Shown here: positions 26,494-36,130 of the stretch, piece after piece
Numbering within the stretch: the stretch's first letter is position 1
Layout: the number at the start of each line of letters is the position of its first letter
From: Schlesneria sp.
GTDB taxonomy: Bacteria; Planctomycetota; Planctomycetia; Planctomycetales; Planctomycetaceae
Direction of reading: 5' to 3'
DNA length: 64,000 nucleotides
Assembly (NCBI GenBank): GCA_028291515.1
Contig: JAQGHU010000057.1
Coordinates: 62,001-126,000, forward strand
The notes under the pieces: model-generated
What the model saw: the letters and a program-made list of their open reading frames with translations, nothing else
The model's database searches: none
Told to the model about the DNA's origin: nothing
Position numbers and translations under genes: made by a program

Positions 26494-27684
26494 ATGTCCT
26501 CATTCGCCTGGATCACTGCAGCCTTAGAGCAACTCGCCGCCGAGGGCCTGTTGCGCCGTCGGCGGGTCACACGATTGCTGCCAAACGGGCAATGCGAAGT
26601 TGACTCGCGCCGAGTGCTCGACTTTGCGTCTAATGACTACCTGAATCTGGCGCGCGATCCCGGAGTTGTTGCGGCGGCGGCGGAAGCCTTGGGCATCAGC
26701 GGCATTGGCGCACGGGCCAGCGCTCTGGTTTGCGGCCGTACGCAATGGCACGAGCAGCTAGAGCACCGGATCGCCACTTTCGAGGGTCAGGCCGAGGCGT
26801 TGCTGTTCCCCACCGGAATGGCTGCCAATATGGGGACGATCGCCGCACTTTGTGGAGCCGACGATCTGATTCTTTGCGATCGATTCAATCACGCGAGCCT
26901 GATCGATGGCTGTCGCCTCTCGCAAGCGAAGGTTCGCGTCTATCGCCACGATGACCTGACGACGTTGGAGCGTGAGTTCGCGAAGGGTGATTCCACCCGT
27001 CGTCGCTGGATCGTGACGGATAGCGTCTTCAGTATGGATGGCGACCTGGCGCCGCTGCCAGAACTCTGCGACATTGCCGATCGATTTGACGCGGCTTTAA
27101 TCGTCGACGAGGCTCATGGAACGGGTGTGTTTGGCGAACATGGACGCGGTGCCTGTGAGGCATTGGGGGTTGAAGACCGCGTACTCGTTCGTATCGGAAC
27201 GCTGAGCAAGGCGATTGGTGCGCAGGGGGGATTCGTCTCGGGCTCGGCGGATCTGATCAGCCTCTTGTGGAATCGAGCTCGATCGCAGGTGTACTCGACC
27301 GCCCTGTCGCCCGTCGTGTGTGCCGCTGCGACGGCGGCCATTGAGACTATCGCTACCGAGCCGGATCGAAGAACGCGACTATTGGCGGCTTCTCAATTCT
27401 TCCGCGACCAATTGCAGAACGCGGGGATTTCCACGATTGCGGGTTCAACCGGACCGATTGTCCCGGTCGTGCTGCATGATCCTCAGGCCGCAGTTGCTCT
27501 TGCGGCGCGACTGGAGGAACGAGGCTTTCTGGTCGGCGCGATTCGCCCTCCGACGGTCCCGCGCGGCACATCACGACTGCGAATCGTTGTCACCGCCGCT
27601 CATCAGAATCAAGACCTCGTTCGCCTGGCGCTGGCAATCCGAGATGAGGCTGCGGTGCTGTCGATTAAGCTCCGCAGCATTTGA
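26494..27684 (+). CDS. bioF: 8-amino-7-oxononanoate synthase
   Basis: A 396-residue PLP-dependent alpha-oxoamine synthase. It condenses pimeloyl-ACP or pimeloyl-CoA with L-alanine in biotin synthesis. The DFASNDYLNLA start, the FPTGMAANMGT loop, DEAHGTG at 205-211 and the PLP lysine in GTLSKAIGAQGG (K239) are all intact. Related glycine C-acetyltransferase (Kbl) has the same motifs, but the N-terminal leader and lack of a neighbouring threonine dehydrogenase favour BioF. No other biotin genes are adjacent. It is convergent with the helicase gene. Confidence 0.85.
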   Translation: MSSFAWITAALEQLAAEGLLRRRRVTRLLPNGQCEVDSRRVLDFASNDYLNLARDPGVVAAAAEALGISGIGARASALVCGRTQWHEQLEHRIATFEGQAEALLFPTGMAANMGTIAALCGADDLILCDRFNHASLIDGCRLSQAKVRVYRHDDLTTLEREFAKGDSTRRRWIVTDSVFSMDGDLAPLPELCDIADRFDAALIVDEAHGTGVFGEHGRGACEALGVEDRVLVRIGTLSKAIGAQGGFVSGSADLISLLWNRARSQVYSTALSPVVCAAATAAIETIATEPDRRTRLLAASQFFRDQLQNAGISTIAGSTGPIVPVVLHDPQAAVALAARLEERGFLVGAIRPPTVPRGTSRLRIVVTAAHQNQDLVRLALAIRDEAAVLSIKLRSI

Positions 27685-27697
27685 TGGCCGTACCAAT

Positions 27698-28936
27698 TCA
27701 GTCCAGCGACCAGAAGTCGTCTTCGTTCACCGGCTGAATTGTTGGCTTCGCTGACGGCATCTCATTGACGTGCTGACGTCTTGGCCGAGAGACGTGCGAT
27801 TCGAAATCTTTAAAGATATAGGTTTCGAGCATCTGGTCGACTCGCTTTTCGATGTTGGTGAGCAAGTCACCTTCACTCAGCGAGACAAACGTAAATGCCG
27901 TTCCTTTCATATCGACCGACGACAATCGGCCTGTTCGTCCGATCCGATGGACGTAATCATCGCAGTCTTCGGGAATGTCGAAATTGATGATGTGCGAGAT
28001 GCCACTGACATCGATTCCGCGTCCCATGACATCGGTCGCAATCAACAAGCGGATTTCCCCGTCTCGGAATTGCCGCATCACTCGGTCTCGGGCACTTTGT
28101 GCCAGATCCCCGTGAATGAACGCCGTGTTCGGAAGTCGGCCGGCAAATCGTCGAAAGACTTCTTCGGCCCCTCGTTTCGTTCGCGTGAAGACGATCGCTT
28201 GCTGGGGCCGTTCCTGGATCAGCAACTGAACGAGCACGCGAAATTTGCGATCGGGATCAACCGGGATGTAGTACTGTTCGACCGACTGAGTGCTGACCGC
28301 GCTAATGGACATGTCGATCCGCTCTGGATCTTTCATGTAGCGTCGCGCGAGTCGCTCGACCGGCGGGGGTAACGTTGCCGAGAGCAGCAGCGTTTGTCGT
28401 TCAGCCGGACATTGTCGCAAGATCTTTTCAATGTCTGGCCGGAAGCCGATGTCGAGCATTCGGTCCGCTTCGTCGAGTACGACGAGCTTCAGATGGCCCA
28501 ATTGAAGGTACCGGCGTGTCATTAGGTCGATCACTCGACCAGGGGTGCCGATGACGATCTGAGCCCCTTTTTCAAGCTGCGTGATCTGTGGCTTCAGCGG
28601 ACGGCCACCGACGCAACAAGCGGTTGAAACATCGTGATTGACGGACAATCGGACTGCTTCGTCAGCGACTTGCTGGCTGAGTTCGCGGGTCGGCGTCAGA
28701 ACCAGTAGCTGGGTTCGCGGATCATCGAAATCGATCCTCTCAAGAGCTGGCAGCACGAAAGCGGCTGTTTTTCCGGTGCCGGTGCGAGCCTGACCGATGC
28801 AGTCGCGTCCCGTAATGGCCACGGGAATAAAAGCGGCTTGGATTGGGCTGGGAGTTTCGTATCCCACGGTGCGAATTGCCCTTAGGGAATCCTCGCTCAG
28901 CCCCAGATCTTCGAAACGGGACGGTACCTGCTCCAT
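27698..28936 (-). CDS. DEAD-box RNA helicase (RhlE-like)
   Basis: A 412-residue helicase with every superfamily 2 motif in order: FEDLGL Q-motif, ARTGTGKTAA (Walker A), PTRELSQQ, GTPGR, VLDEADRML, LLSATLP, FTRTKRGAEE, ATDVMGRGID and HRIGRTGR. The compact core with a short C-terminal tail matches RhlE or CsdA-like cold-shock helicases acting in RNA decay and ribosome assembly. No clear ribosome-binding site is present; the frame is open to 28996, and the start at 28936 is chosen because it begins just before the Q-motif. Confidence 0.92.
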   Translation of the reverse strand: MEQVPSRFEDLGLSEDSLRAIRTVGYETPSPIQAAFIPVAITGRDCIGQARTGTGKTAAFVLPALERIDFDDPRTQLLVLTPTRELSQQVADEAVRLSVNHDVSTACCVGGRPLKPQITQLEKGAQIVIGTPGRVIDLMTRRYLQLGHLKLVVLDEADRMLDIGFRPDIEKILRQCPAERQTLLLSATLPPPVERLARRYMKDPERIDMSISAVSTQSVEQYYIPVDPDRKFRVLVQLLIQERPQQAIVFTRTKRGAEEVFRRFAGRLPNTAFIHGDLAQSARDRVMRQFRDGEIRLLIATDVMGRGIDVSGISHIINFDIPEDCDDYVHRIGRTGRLSSVDMKGTAFTFVSLSEGDLLTNIEKRVDQMLETYIFKDFESHVSRPRRQHVNEMPSAKPTIQPVNEDDFWSLD

Positions 28937-29102
28937 AACTTCGGTCAACCAAATCGTCCTTGTAAGGCGCCCGTCACTCATCCGACAGGCAATCAATGAT
29001 TTAAACAGAATTTTCGGCCTTGACTATAGGTCGAGCACTAGACAAGGTCAATCAAGTCGTTCCGAACCGATCATTTGCCGCCGTTTCGCTTGGGGAGAAT
29101 TG

Positions 29103-29885
29103 ATGCCAAAGCCAGTGCTGCACCAAATGGCCATTCTTGCCAGGAAGAGAGCGACCCCAAGCAGTCTTAGGCGATTTCGAAGTGCTCTAATCACGGTTTT
29201 GTGCCTGATTTCTGCCGCGGCAACGGGTGCTGACTCGACGCGAACCAAGCCGACTGCTCACAAGAGTCGGCAGATCCATGGTTGGACAATTCAGGTCGAT
29301 CAACGATTGCTGGAAGGCGAGGACGCGGAACTCGGCAATCATGCGCTGCAGTTGATCGCCAGCCGATTGGCCGACGTCAAACTGGCATTGGGGGCTGCCA
29401 AGGTTGAACGATTGCAGAAAGTGACAATCTGGCTGGATCGGTCTCACGGCGAGTTGCGGGCGGCTCAATATCACCCCAGCGCAGGGTGGCTGAAGTCGAA
29501 TGGGTACGACGAGCAGTTGGAGAAATGCGTCCACATCCCGAATGCCGCAGACTTTGTCGGCCGCGGGCATCAGCGGGTTCAGCCGTGGTCGGTGATGCAT
29601 GAACTGGCCCACGCCTATCATGATCAGGTTCTCGACTTCGAGCATCCCGAAATCAAAGCGGCTTGGGAGCGAATCAAAGAGAGCAAACGATTCGAAAGCG
29701 TCTTGCACATCAACGGCAACAAGACCCGTCACTATGCGCTGACGAATCAGAAGGAGTTTTTTGCCGAGATGACCGAATCGTACTTGGGCACCAACGACTT
29801 TTTTCCTTTCAACCGTGCCGAGCTGAAGCAGGATGAGCCCGAGATTTATGCGCTAATGGCTCGCATTTGGGACGATGCCAAATAA
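29103..29885 (+). CDS. Secreted zincin-like metallopeptidase
   Basis: A 260-residue protein with an N-terminal hydrophobic export segment (about 22-42). The zinc-binding HELAH in VMHELAHAYHDQ and a downstream glutamate in QKEFFAEMTESYLG form a gluzincin-like site. The layout recalls the anthrax lethal factor-like peptidase family. GGGGAGA directly precedes the ATG at 29103, so the long frame upstream to 28797 is not used. It should act outside the cytoplasm; the substrate is unknown. It is convergent with the acyltransferase gene. Confidence 0.85.
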   Translation: MPKPVLHQMAILARKRATPSSLRRFRSALITVLCLISAAATGADSTRTKPTAHKSRQIHGWTIQVDQRLLEGEDAELGNHALQLIASRLADVKLALGAAKVERLQKVTIWLDRSHGELRAAQYHPSAGWLKSNGYDEQLEKCVHIPNAADFVGRGHQRVQPWSVMHELAHAYHDQVLDFEHPEIKAAWERIKESKRFESVLHINGNKTRHYALTNQKEFFAEMTESYLGTNDFFPFNRAELKQDEPEIYALMARIWDDAK

Positions 29886-29900
29886 TGGTGCCTGGCAGGG

Positions 29901-31733
29901 TTACTTTGCGGCGGCGGCGGGAAGTGGTGATTTCATCGACCGCAATAGTTCATTGAGATCCAGCTTCACGTACGGACGATCGGCCGCCGGCTGCGAATGA
30001 CTGGCATTGGCGACGTACAACACGCCGTCTTCCGGCACGAACAGAACATTATGCAGATTTGAGTCCATGGCGACCGGGCGACACATCAGCGACTGCGCCG
30101 ATTCCGCATCGATACCACCGTGTAGTTTGGTCACTCGATTTCGCAGCTCTTCGAGTCGTGAGCCGGCCGAGAGCACCACGGCATCTTTGATCCCATCGCC
30201 CAGGCGAGGATGGGATTCACCCGGCATGATGAACTCGACCGATTCGGGATAGGCTGCGACTCCGACTGCCCGATTCGTCTTGCCGTCGGCGAAAACGTAG
30301 TAGTATTCGCACGTTCGAGGGCTTGTCTTCCACAGGTTGATGACCTCATCGAGTGTCGAGCATTCCTCGAGGGCGCGGCGCATTAATGTCGCCATGGGGA
30401 CTCCGTCCCACTTCCCTTCTCCGCGGCCTCCCATCTCACCGAGTGAGATCGCCTTCGTGTTCATCCCGCTGACGCTGCCGATGAATCCACCGTAGCCCAC
30501 ATTCGCGAAAGCGATCTTCCCTTTCGGTGCGACGATGAAAGTTGTCGCCGCATCTTGCAGGCCGATGGTGGTCATGTAGTCGAGAACGCGTCCGTGATAA
30601 AGCTTGCCCCCTTGGGTCGCACTCCCAAAGACGGCGAATCCCGAGCAGTGAAACATTTCGGGAAACACATTGACCGCTTCCGCCAGATCGGCATCCAGTC
30701 GAAGGCTCTTGGCCAACGCTCGGGTCTCTTCCTTGTGATCATCGGGAATGTGCGGTGACAGACGTGCGTAAGCTTGTTCCAAGTCATGGCGGAACCAGCG
30801 GCCATTGACGACCGTCTGGACAGTGCCGAATGCATTCAGCACCGAATCGACGCAGCGCATCGCCTCATCGCGCAACAAGTCACCATGGGCGGTCCCAATC
30901 TGTTCTGGAGTCCCCTCGAGCAAAACGACTCGATGTCCGTCGATCCAACGCAACTCGCCATGTTCGACGCGGCGTCCTGCTTGTGATGGCGAAGTTAAGG
31001 TGGGACCGGGAGAGAGAACCTCGGTCGCGCGGCGCACCCCACGAACGAGTTGTCGTTCCAGTTCTGTTCGCTCGATCGAGACGGAATTGAAATCTTTCCA
31101 GTCGTCGACTGGCAACAGCGGACCCACAGGGGTTCGACTGATCGAGACCTTAGTTCCCTCGGCAGTCAGTTCGAGCAGTTGAGACTCGCCAAACTTGAAC
31201 GTGACGTTGTTGCCCGCCATCCAACGTTCTGACTGAGGATCAAATTTGATTTTCAGGAGTTGGGAAAGGACCACTGCTGTGGCTGCGGGATCGCCATTTT
31301 TGAGCAGCGGCGCATACACTGAAACTAACGATGCAGGGCTGACCAAACGCGATAGAATTCCTTTTGGGGAGAGCTGATCCTTGGCGTCCGTCTCGCCTTT
31401 TCCAATGAACACCACCTTGTGATGCGGCAGCGCAAACGCAGTGGCGTCGCGACGGCGGCGAATGATCACGCTGTACTGGGGGTGGCTGAGATCCAGGTCA
31501 AACGACTGGTCGTCGAACCGGACCAACCGCATTTCCACGGGAACCGTCGTTCGATCGATATTCACTTCGACACTGGCGGAGAATGCGAATCGAGATTCTT
31601 TTCCACTCACAAGTCGAAGAAGCGGCTGCAGCCCGGACGACAGTTTTTTCGTAGTGTCCTGCGCATTGACCGCGGACGGAACTGCCAATCCGACCATCAT
31701 CGCCAGCGCAATCGTCCACCGAGCGTACGCCAT
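29901..31733 (-). CDS. C45 autoproteolytic acyltransferase/hydrolase with N-terminal LolA-like region
   Basis: A 610-residue secreted protein (signal about 1-24). Residues about 30-245 form a beta-rich region with resemblance to the LolA/LolB-type lipid-binding half-barrel; this is a tentative match. Residues about 255-605 match the C45 (penicillin acyltransferase-like) Ntn-hydrolase family. EQIGTAHGDLL opens the domain, and the likely nucleophile Cys363 lies in FHCSGFAVFG. The family cuts itself before this Cys to become active. Amide or ester hydrolysis, perhaps of N-acyl compounds, is likely. GGAG precedes the ATG at 31733; the frame stays open 81 codons further but is not protein-like. 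Confidence 0.83.
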   Translation of the reverse strand: MAYARWTIALAMMVGLAVPSAVNAQDTTKKLSSGLQPLLRLVSGKESRFAFSASVEVNIDRTTVPVEMRLVRFDDQSFDLDLSHPQYSVIIRRRRDATAFALPHHKVVFIGKGETDAKDQLSPKGILSRLVSPASLVSVYAPLLKNGDPAATAVVLSQLLKIKFDPQSERWMAGNNVTFKFGESQLLELTAEGTKVSISRTPVGPLLPVDDWKDFNSVSIERTELERQLVRGVRRATEVLSPGPTLTSPSQAGRRVEHGELRWIDGHRVVLLEGTPEQIGTAHGDLLRDEAMRCVDSVLNAFGTVQTVVNGRWFRHDLEQAYARLSPHIPDDHKEETRALAKSLRLDADLAEAVNVFPEMFHCSGFAVFGSATQGGKLYHGRVLDYMTTIGLQDAATTFIVAPKGKIAFANVGYGGFIGSVSGMNTKAISLGEMGGRGEGKWDGVPMATLMRRALEECSTLDEVINLWKTSPRTCEYYYVFADGKTNRAVGVAAYPESVEFIMPGESHPRLGDGIKDAVVLSAGSRLEELRNRVTKLHGGIDAESAQSLMCRPVAMDSNLHNVLFVPEDGVLYVANASHSQPAADRPYVKLDLNELLRSMKSPLPAAAAK

Positions 31734-32210
31734 GATGCAATCTCCAGGGAAGCAAGTGTTCGCCAGCACTACCCACAACGACGCGATGACGTTTCGAAAA
31801 AAGAGATTGGTGAACGGAACGGCCATCATAAGCCGATTTGGCGGCCAACGCATCACCACAAAATTGGGGGCGAAGATTGCGAATGATGGTCGATTGATCA
31901 CGCGATAAGAAGAATCGCGTGTTGAGTGGGCACGATCGGTTGAGAGCAACCAGCAGCGGTGAGTACGTGGCCGCAAAAGTCTGTCGCGACTTCGAGCGAA
32001 GAGGGGTCGTCAGCGGAGTGACGATACTTTGCTCACCGCGGTTAGAATCTCAAGACTCTGCAACAATGTGGATACGTCATTAAACAGTGTGACGATACCA
32101 TCACTCCCCACGTCGAGGCGCGAAAATACTCGACTCGCTGCCTGATTCCATTATTGATGTCGAAGGCCCGCAAACGCAGCAAGCGTTCTAGTTCGACATC
32201 CGGGAGCGTA
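31734..32210 (-). other. Intergenic region, no gene recognised
   Basis: About 480 bases between the acyltransferase gene and the Fis-type gene, both on the minus strand. Frames running through it are continuations of the acyltransferase frame or random. No RNA gene or terminator with a T tract was seen. The promoter of the acyltransferase gene should lie in its left part. Confidence 0.45.
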
Positions 32211-32534
32211 TTATCGCGAGTTTCCGATTACGAGCGAGGGCTGCGCGTCTTCAAGTGACGCATCCGCGGAAACGAGGTTCCGTTTCACTCCAATCTTCTT
32301 ACGCAAGGTCATGCGAGAGATCCCCAGGATGCGGCTCGCACGCAGGTAATTCCCACGGCAATGGGCGACGACCCGACGAACGACTTCGCGTTCGACTGGC
32401 TCGATCACAATGCGATAGACGTCCTCATTGCCTTCTGCAAGCAACTGAGCAACTCGCTCAGCAATCGCATGGTCAATCGAAGGTTCTCTTAAAAATGATT
32501 GGTTGTTGAACGTTCCTGCAACTGCTTCGGTCAT
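32211..32534 (-). CDS. Small Fis-type helix-turn-helix protein
   Basis: A 107-residue protein with the C-terminal helix-turn-helix of the Fis/NtrC DNA-binding domain (VVAHCRGNYLRASRILGISR and following). The preceding helix (DVYRIVIEPVEREVVRR) matches the Fis dimerisation segment. It lacks the AAA+ and receiver domains of NtrC-type regulators, so it is a free-standing DNA-binding protein, possibly a nucleoid or gene-specific regulator. GGAG with good spacing places the start at ATG 32534; the frame is open to 32705 but begins in AT-rich intergenic DNA. Confidence 0.83.
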   Translation of the reverse strand: MTEAVAGTFNNQSFLREPSIDHAIAERVAQLLAEGNEDVYRIVIEPVEREVVRRVVAHCRGNYLRASRILGISRMTLRKKIGVKRNLVSADASLEDAQPSLVIGNSR

Positions 32535-32885
32535 CGAGTCACTCCAATTGAAAGATGCACTGGCCCCTCCTCGCGCTGAAAAGACCATGCCAAAACGAGA
32601 TCCTTCATTTGCCGTCGGGAAAAATAACAATTTGGAAATTATTTTATCAAAAATGGATGTATGTTGGCCAATTTTTAGTTCGGATAGAGGTTTTTGAATG
32701 ATCATCGTGGTCGATCTAAGACCGAAATGGCACTTTTTAGACCACGCGTTTAAATCGCAATTTAGCGGATCGACTGACTGTGCCGACTGTTTCGTCTGGC
32801 GAACTGGTGGCGGATGAATCGATAGAGGCTGTCGAACTGCTCGACTTCAGATGCATCGTCCATCGGCGACGATAGCAACTGCACA
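32535..32885 (+). other. AT-rich divergent intergenic region
   Basis: About 350 bases between the Fis-type gene (-) and a small gene (+). The part near 32610-32700 is clearly more A/T-rich than its surroundings and is the likely promoter region of the Fis-type gene. No inverted repeat or RNA gene was identified. Confidence 0.5.
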
Positions 32886-33197
32886 ATGGACGACACCGAC
32901 ATCCTGCAGTTGCCGCAAAATCCGGATTGGACCGCGACGCTGCAGGTCTATTACGACCTGCAACAACAACAGCGCGGCCAGTCGTCAGATGCGAGTGCCT
33001 GGATCGCTCGACAAACCGAAGTCCCGGGTGTTGCTGCCGACGAGCTATCCGCAATCCACGGTAAGTTGATCGCTTTTGGGATGTTAAAGTTCGATGTCGG
33101 CGGGCGCGATGTCGGTATTCAGTACCAAGTGACGCATCAAGGGCGGCGAGTCTTATCGGGAGAAGCCGAGACGGCAGAAGTCGCTGAATCGGCGTGA
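32886..33197 (+). CDS. Hypothetical small protein, possibly winged-helix
   Basis: A 103-residue acidic cytoplasmic protein with no recognised family. Helices are predicted from LQVYYDLQQQQRG and PGVAADELSAIHGKLIAFG, then strand-like KFDVG and IQYQVTHQGRRVL; this order would fit a winged-helix domain, but it is inference. No clear ribosome-binding site. Its stop lies seven bases from the stop of the convergent threonine synthase gene, which supports it being a real gene. Opposite-strand frames here look random. Confidence 0.65.
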   Translation: MDDTDILQLPQNPDWTATLQVYYDLQQQQRGQSSDASAWIARQTEVPGVAADELSAIHGKLIAFGMLKFDVGGRDVGIQYQVTHQGRRVLSGEAETAEVAESA

Positions 33198-33204
33198 CGC
33201 TGCG

Positions 33205-34590
33205 TCAGTTTTTCTCGAGGGCTGCAATGATCCGCTGAAGGTTGTTTTCGACGACAACGGGTTCATTGGCATAAGTCGCTCGCTGTACTCCTCTTGATCC
33301 CAATTTTGATTCGAATAGAGCTGCGTCGCCTGAGTGGTACGCGACCGTCGCATCTGGATCTTTCAGTTGATGTCCGGTGAGGATGCAGACGACTCGATCG
33401 CTTGGAGCGATAACTCCTTCGGCGCGTAACAGCTTTGCTCCGGCGACGCTGGCGGCACTGGCGGGTTCGCACCCGAATCCGCCTGCTCCGACCTGGGCTT
33501 TCGCATCGAGAATCTCTTGATCGGTGACCTGTCGCACCACGCCATCACAAATGTCCAATGCGCGCAAACACTTCTTCAGGTTCACGGGACGGTTGATCTC
33601 GATGGCGCTCGCCAGTGTGGAGGCCTTGCGGTTCGCGGCGTCCATGTCGGCAAAGAAGGTGTCGATGGTGCCGTCCTCAGACATCCCACCATCCCAACGA
33701 ACTCCTCTTTCTTCATAGAGTTGGTAGAGCGTATTCGCGCCGGCGGCATTGATGACGGCCAATCGTGGAATGCGATCGATCAGGCCCAGTGTTTTGAGTT
33801 CCGCGAATGCTTTTCCGAAGGCCGAAGAATTCCCCAGATTTCCGCCCGGGACGACGATCCAATCGGGAACCTGCCAATTCAGGCCTTCGAGAACCCGGTA
33901 CATGATGGTCTTCTGACCTTCAAGGCGAAATGGATTCACGCTATTGCAGAGATAGATTCCACGCTCGCCCGAGACTTCGCGGACGCGATCGAGGGCGTCG
34001 TCGAAATCACCCAGAACCTGCAAGGTCTTGGCGTCGTAGTCCAACGCCTGAGAAAGTTTGCCAAAGGCAATCTTGCCGCTGCCGACGAAGACAACCACCT
34101 TGAAGACTTGAGTGGTGCTGGCATAGATCGCCAGTGACGCGCTGGTGTTTCCTGTGGACGCACACGCCGCCATTTTCGCGCCAACCATACGAGCATGGGT
34201 CGACGCCGCGGTCATGCCGTTATCTTTGAAGCTGCCAGACGGATTCAGGCCTTCGTATTGCAAGAACAGGCTACCCGGCTTCATCCCCACGAAATTACCG
34301 ACGGTTGTATTTTGTTGGAGAATCGTCTGGCCTTCACCAATGGTGACGATGTCTTCATCGCGCGCAAACGGCAGCAGACCGCGAAATCGCCACACGCCGC
34401 TGAAGTCCAGTGGATTACGGCGATTGGTCCAGCGGGCTTCAAATTCGCGGAGCGACTTCGGAACCTTTAGCTGGTCCCATTCATAGTCAATATCCAGCAA
34501 GCTGCCACAATCGGGACACGATGTCAGTACCTCACTCACATCGAATGTGGCGCGGCACAGTGGAGCAATACAGCGTTGAAGGGCGTGCAT
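33205..34590 (-). CDS. thrC: Threonine synthase
   Basis: A 461-residue PLP enzyme that turns O-phosphohomoserine into threonine. An N-terminal four-Cys zinc ribbon (C7, C12, C25, C28) is followed by the catalytic core: the PLP lysine in [34 protein letters not shown] and a serine-rich PLP phosphate site. This architecture matches the longer, ribbon-bearing bacterial and archaeal ThrC class. No ribosome-binding site is obvious. The citrate synthase-family gene lies 36 bases upstream on the same strand, so the pair is likely co-transcribed. Confidence 0.9.
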   Translation of the reverse strand: MHALQRCIAPLCRATFDVSEVLTSCPDCGSLLDIDYEWDQLKVPKSLREFEARWTNRRNPLDFSGVWRFRGLLPFARDEDIVTIGEGQTILQQNTTVGNFVGMKPGSLFLQYEGLNPSGSFKDNGMTAASTHARMVGAKMAACASTGNTSASLAIYASTTQVFKVVVFVGSGKIAFGKLSQALDYDAKTLQVLGDFDDALDRVREVSGERGIYLCNSVNPFRLEGQKTIMYRVLEGLNWQVPDWIVVPGGNLGNSSAFGKAFAELKTLGLIDRIPRLAVINAAGANTLYQLYEERGVRWDGGMSEDGTIDTFFADMDAANRKASTLASAIEINRPVNLKKCLRALDICDGVVRQVTDQEILDAKAQVGAGGFGCEPASAASVAGAKLLRAEGVIAPSDRVVCILTGHQLKDPDATVAYHSGDAALFESKLGSRGVQRATYANEPVVVENNLQRIIAALEKN

Positions 34591-34626
34591 AGAAGATCAA
34601 GATCGCGATAAGAGACAGTGAAGAAA

Positions 34627-35751
34627 TCAGCCTCGTTCTTCCAAGGCTTCAAAGGAACGATCAGCGGGGCCCGAATAGGTGCCACGTGGACGAATCGGAT
34701 GAGTCGACTGTTGCTGTTCGATGTAGTGCGCGGCCCAACTGACCATTCGACTGATCGCGAAAATCGGAACGAACAAATCAGCATCCAAGTCCAGGTAATG
34801 CAGCAATCGAGCAGCGGGCCAATCGAGGCTGGGGAGAATCTGCTGTTCATCCCAGACCGCGGCTTCCACAGCTGAAGAAACTTGCTCGAGGCCAGATCGG
34901 CCAAATTCGTCGGCGACCTTGCGGCAGAAGGGTGTCAACAATTCAGCGCGCGGGTCACTCGTGCGGTAGACGCGGTGCCAAAAGCCTGGGATTCGCTCGT
35001 ATTGTTCCAGCACCGCCCGAACAATGGTGCCGGCTGCTTCGGGGCGACCGACCGCTTCGAGAATATCGATGATTTGACGTCCGGGACCGCCATGCCACAC
35101 CCCCTTGATGGCGCACATCCCACCGATCACCGCCGAATAGAAATCCGCACGAGTGGAGGCGATTACGCGAACGGCGCACGTTGAAGGGGCAAATTCGTGT
35201 TCGGCGGTCAGGATGAGCAGTGCATCGAGCGCCCGATCGGCCATCGCGGTCGGCTCGCGCCCCGTCAGCATCCACAGAAGGTTTCCCGCGTAACTGAGAT
35301 CATCTCTTGATTCGACGACTTTCTTGCCACGAGTGTGACGGAAGCGGGTCGCCAGGAGAACTGGCAACTGGGCCATTAACCGTTGAATGATTTCCCAGGC
35401 CGCTGCCGGGCTGGCGTCGTCGTCAAGATTCTCTGACAACGCGATCAGGCTGACGGCCGTGCGGAGGACATCAATTGCCGACGCATTCAAGGGGATCCGC
35501 TCGATCCACGACAATAGGTCTGGTTCGGTGACGGATGCTTCTGTCAGGACAGCCTGCAGATCGGCCAGTTGTTCTTGTGAAGGCAACTCGCCGCGTATGA
35601 CAAGGAAGGCCACTTCGAGGAAATTCGATTGCTCGACGAGTTCTTCGATCGCGTATCCGCGGTAGCGCAGTCCGTGGTCGATCGCCGCAATTGCCGTCGC
35701 AGGGACGGGCAGTCCACGGTCATTGGCCAGTGGAGGCGAAGAATCTGTCAT
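34627..35751 (-). CDS. Citrate synthase family enzyme
   Basis: A 374-residue citrate synthase-fold protein of the short form. RGYAIEELVEQSNFLEVAFLV near the start, the catalytic histidines in LTAEHEFAPST and GVWHGGPG, and the catalytic aspartate in PSLDWPAARLLHYL are all present. Length and motifs do not separate citrate synthase from 2-methylcitrate synthase. It would feed the TCA cycle or the propionate pathway. Being upstream of threonine synthase does not decide between them. Confidence 0.83.
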   Translation of the reverse strand: MTDSSPPLANDRGLPVPATAIAAIDHGLRYRGYAIEELVEQSNFLEVAFLVIRGELPSQEQLADLQAVLTEASVTEPDLLSWIERIPLNASAIDVLRTAVSLIALSENLDDDASPAAAWEIIQRLMAQLPVLLATRFRHTRGKKVVESRDDLSYAGNLLWMLTGREPTAMADRALDALLILTAEHEFAPSTCAVRVIASTRADFYSAVIGGMCAIKGVWHGGPGRQIIDILEAVGRPEAAGTIVRAVLEQYERIPGFWHRVYRTSDPRAELLTPFCRKVADEFGRSGLEQVSSAVEAAVWDEQQILPSLDWPAARLLHYLDLDADLFVPIFAISRMVSWAAHYIEQQQSTHPIRPRGTYSGPADRSFEALEERG

Positions 35752-36130
35752 ACTAGGAAAAACCGCGGCAAAGGAGGCTGACGAGACTAATTTAGATGGG
35801 CATTGTAGCGGGACATTCCATGAGGGGGGATGCTGGAAACGATCACTCCTCTGAAATCCGCAAGACCTCGATCAGCCGCGCGGAAGCGGTTCCGGTCGTT
35901 GCAATTGTATCGGCTATGCCAGATTCGGCTTTATTTGAGGCGAATTGCCGTCGATTCCGACGTCGGGGGCAATGAGTGGACAGCGGAATGGTCAGCTTCA
36001 ACAAATCGAAATAAAGAATTTACGGGACTGGGGTTTAGGATCACTGGCAGTTCGCTGACCACCGCGACAAAATATGGATGTCGACGGATAGTATCGCCTT
36101 CACACGAGTGCCTCCTGATTAGGGATGGTA
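35752..36130 (+). other. Divergent intergenic region
   Basis: About 380 bases between the citrate synthase-family gene (-) and the hybrid kinase gene (+). No coding region with recognisable character. It should hold promoters for both the metabolic pair and the signalling run. Confidence 0.5.

Noticed and set aside
28797-29102. Upstream extension of the zincin gene
   Set aside because: It overlaps the helicase gene and lacks a ribosome-binding site; the ATG at 29103 has a strong one and a signal peptide.
32741-32760. Possible sigma-54 promoter (TGGCAC followed by a T run)
   Set aside because: The -12 TTGC element is missing at the required spacing.
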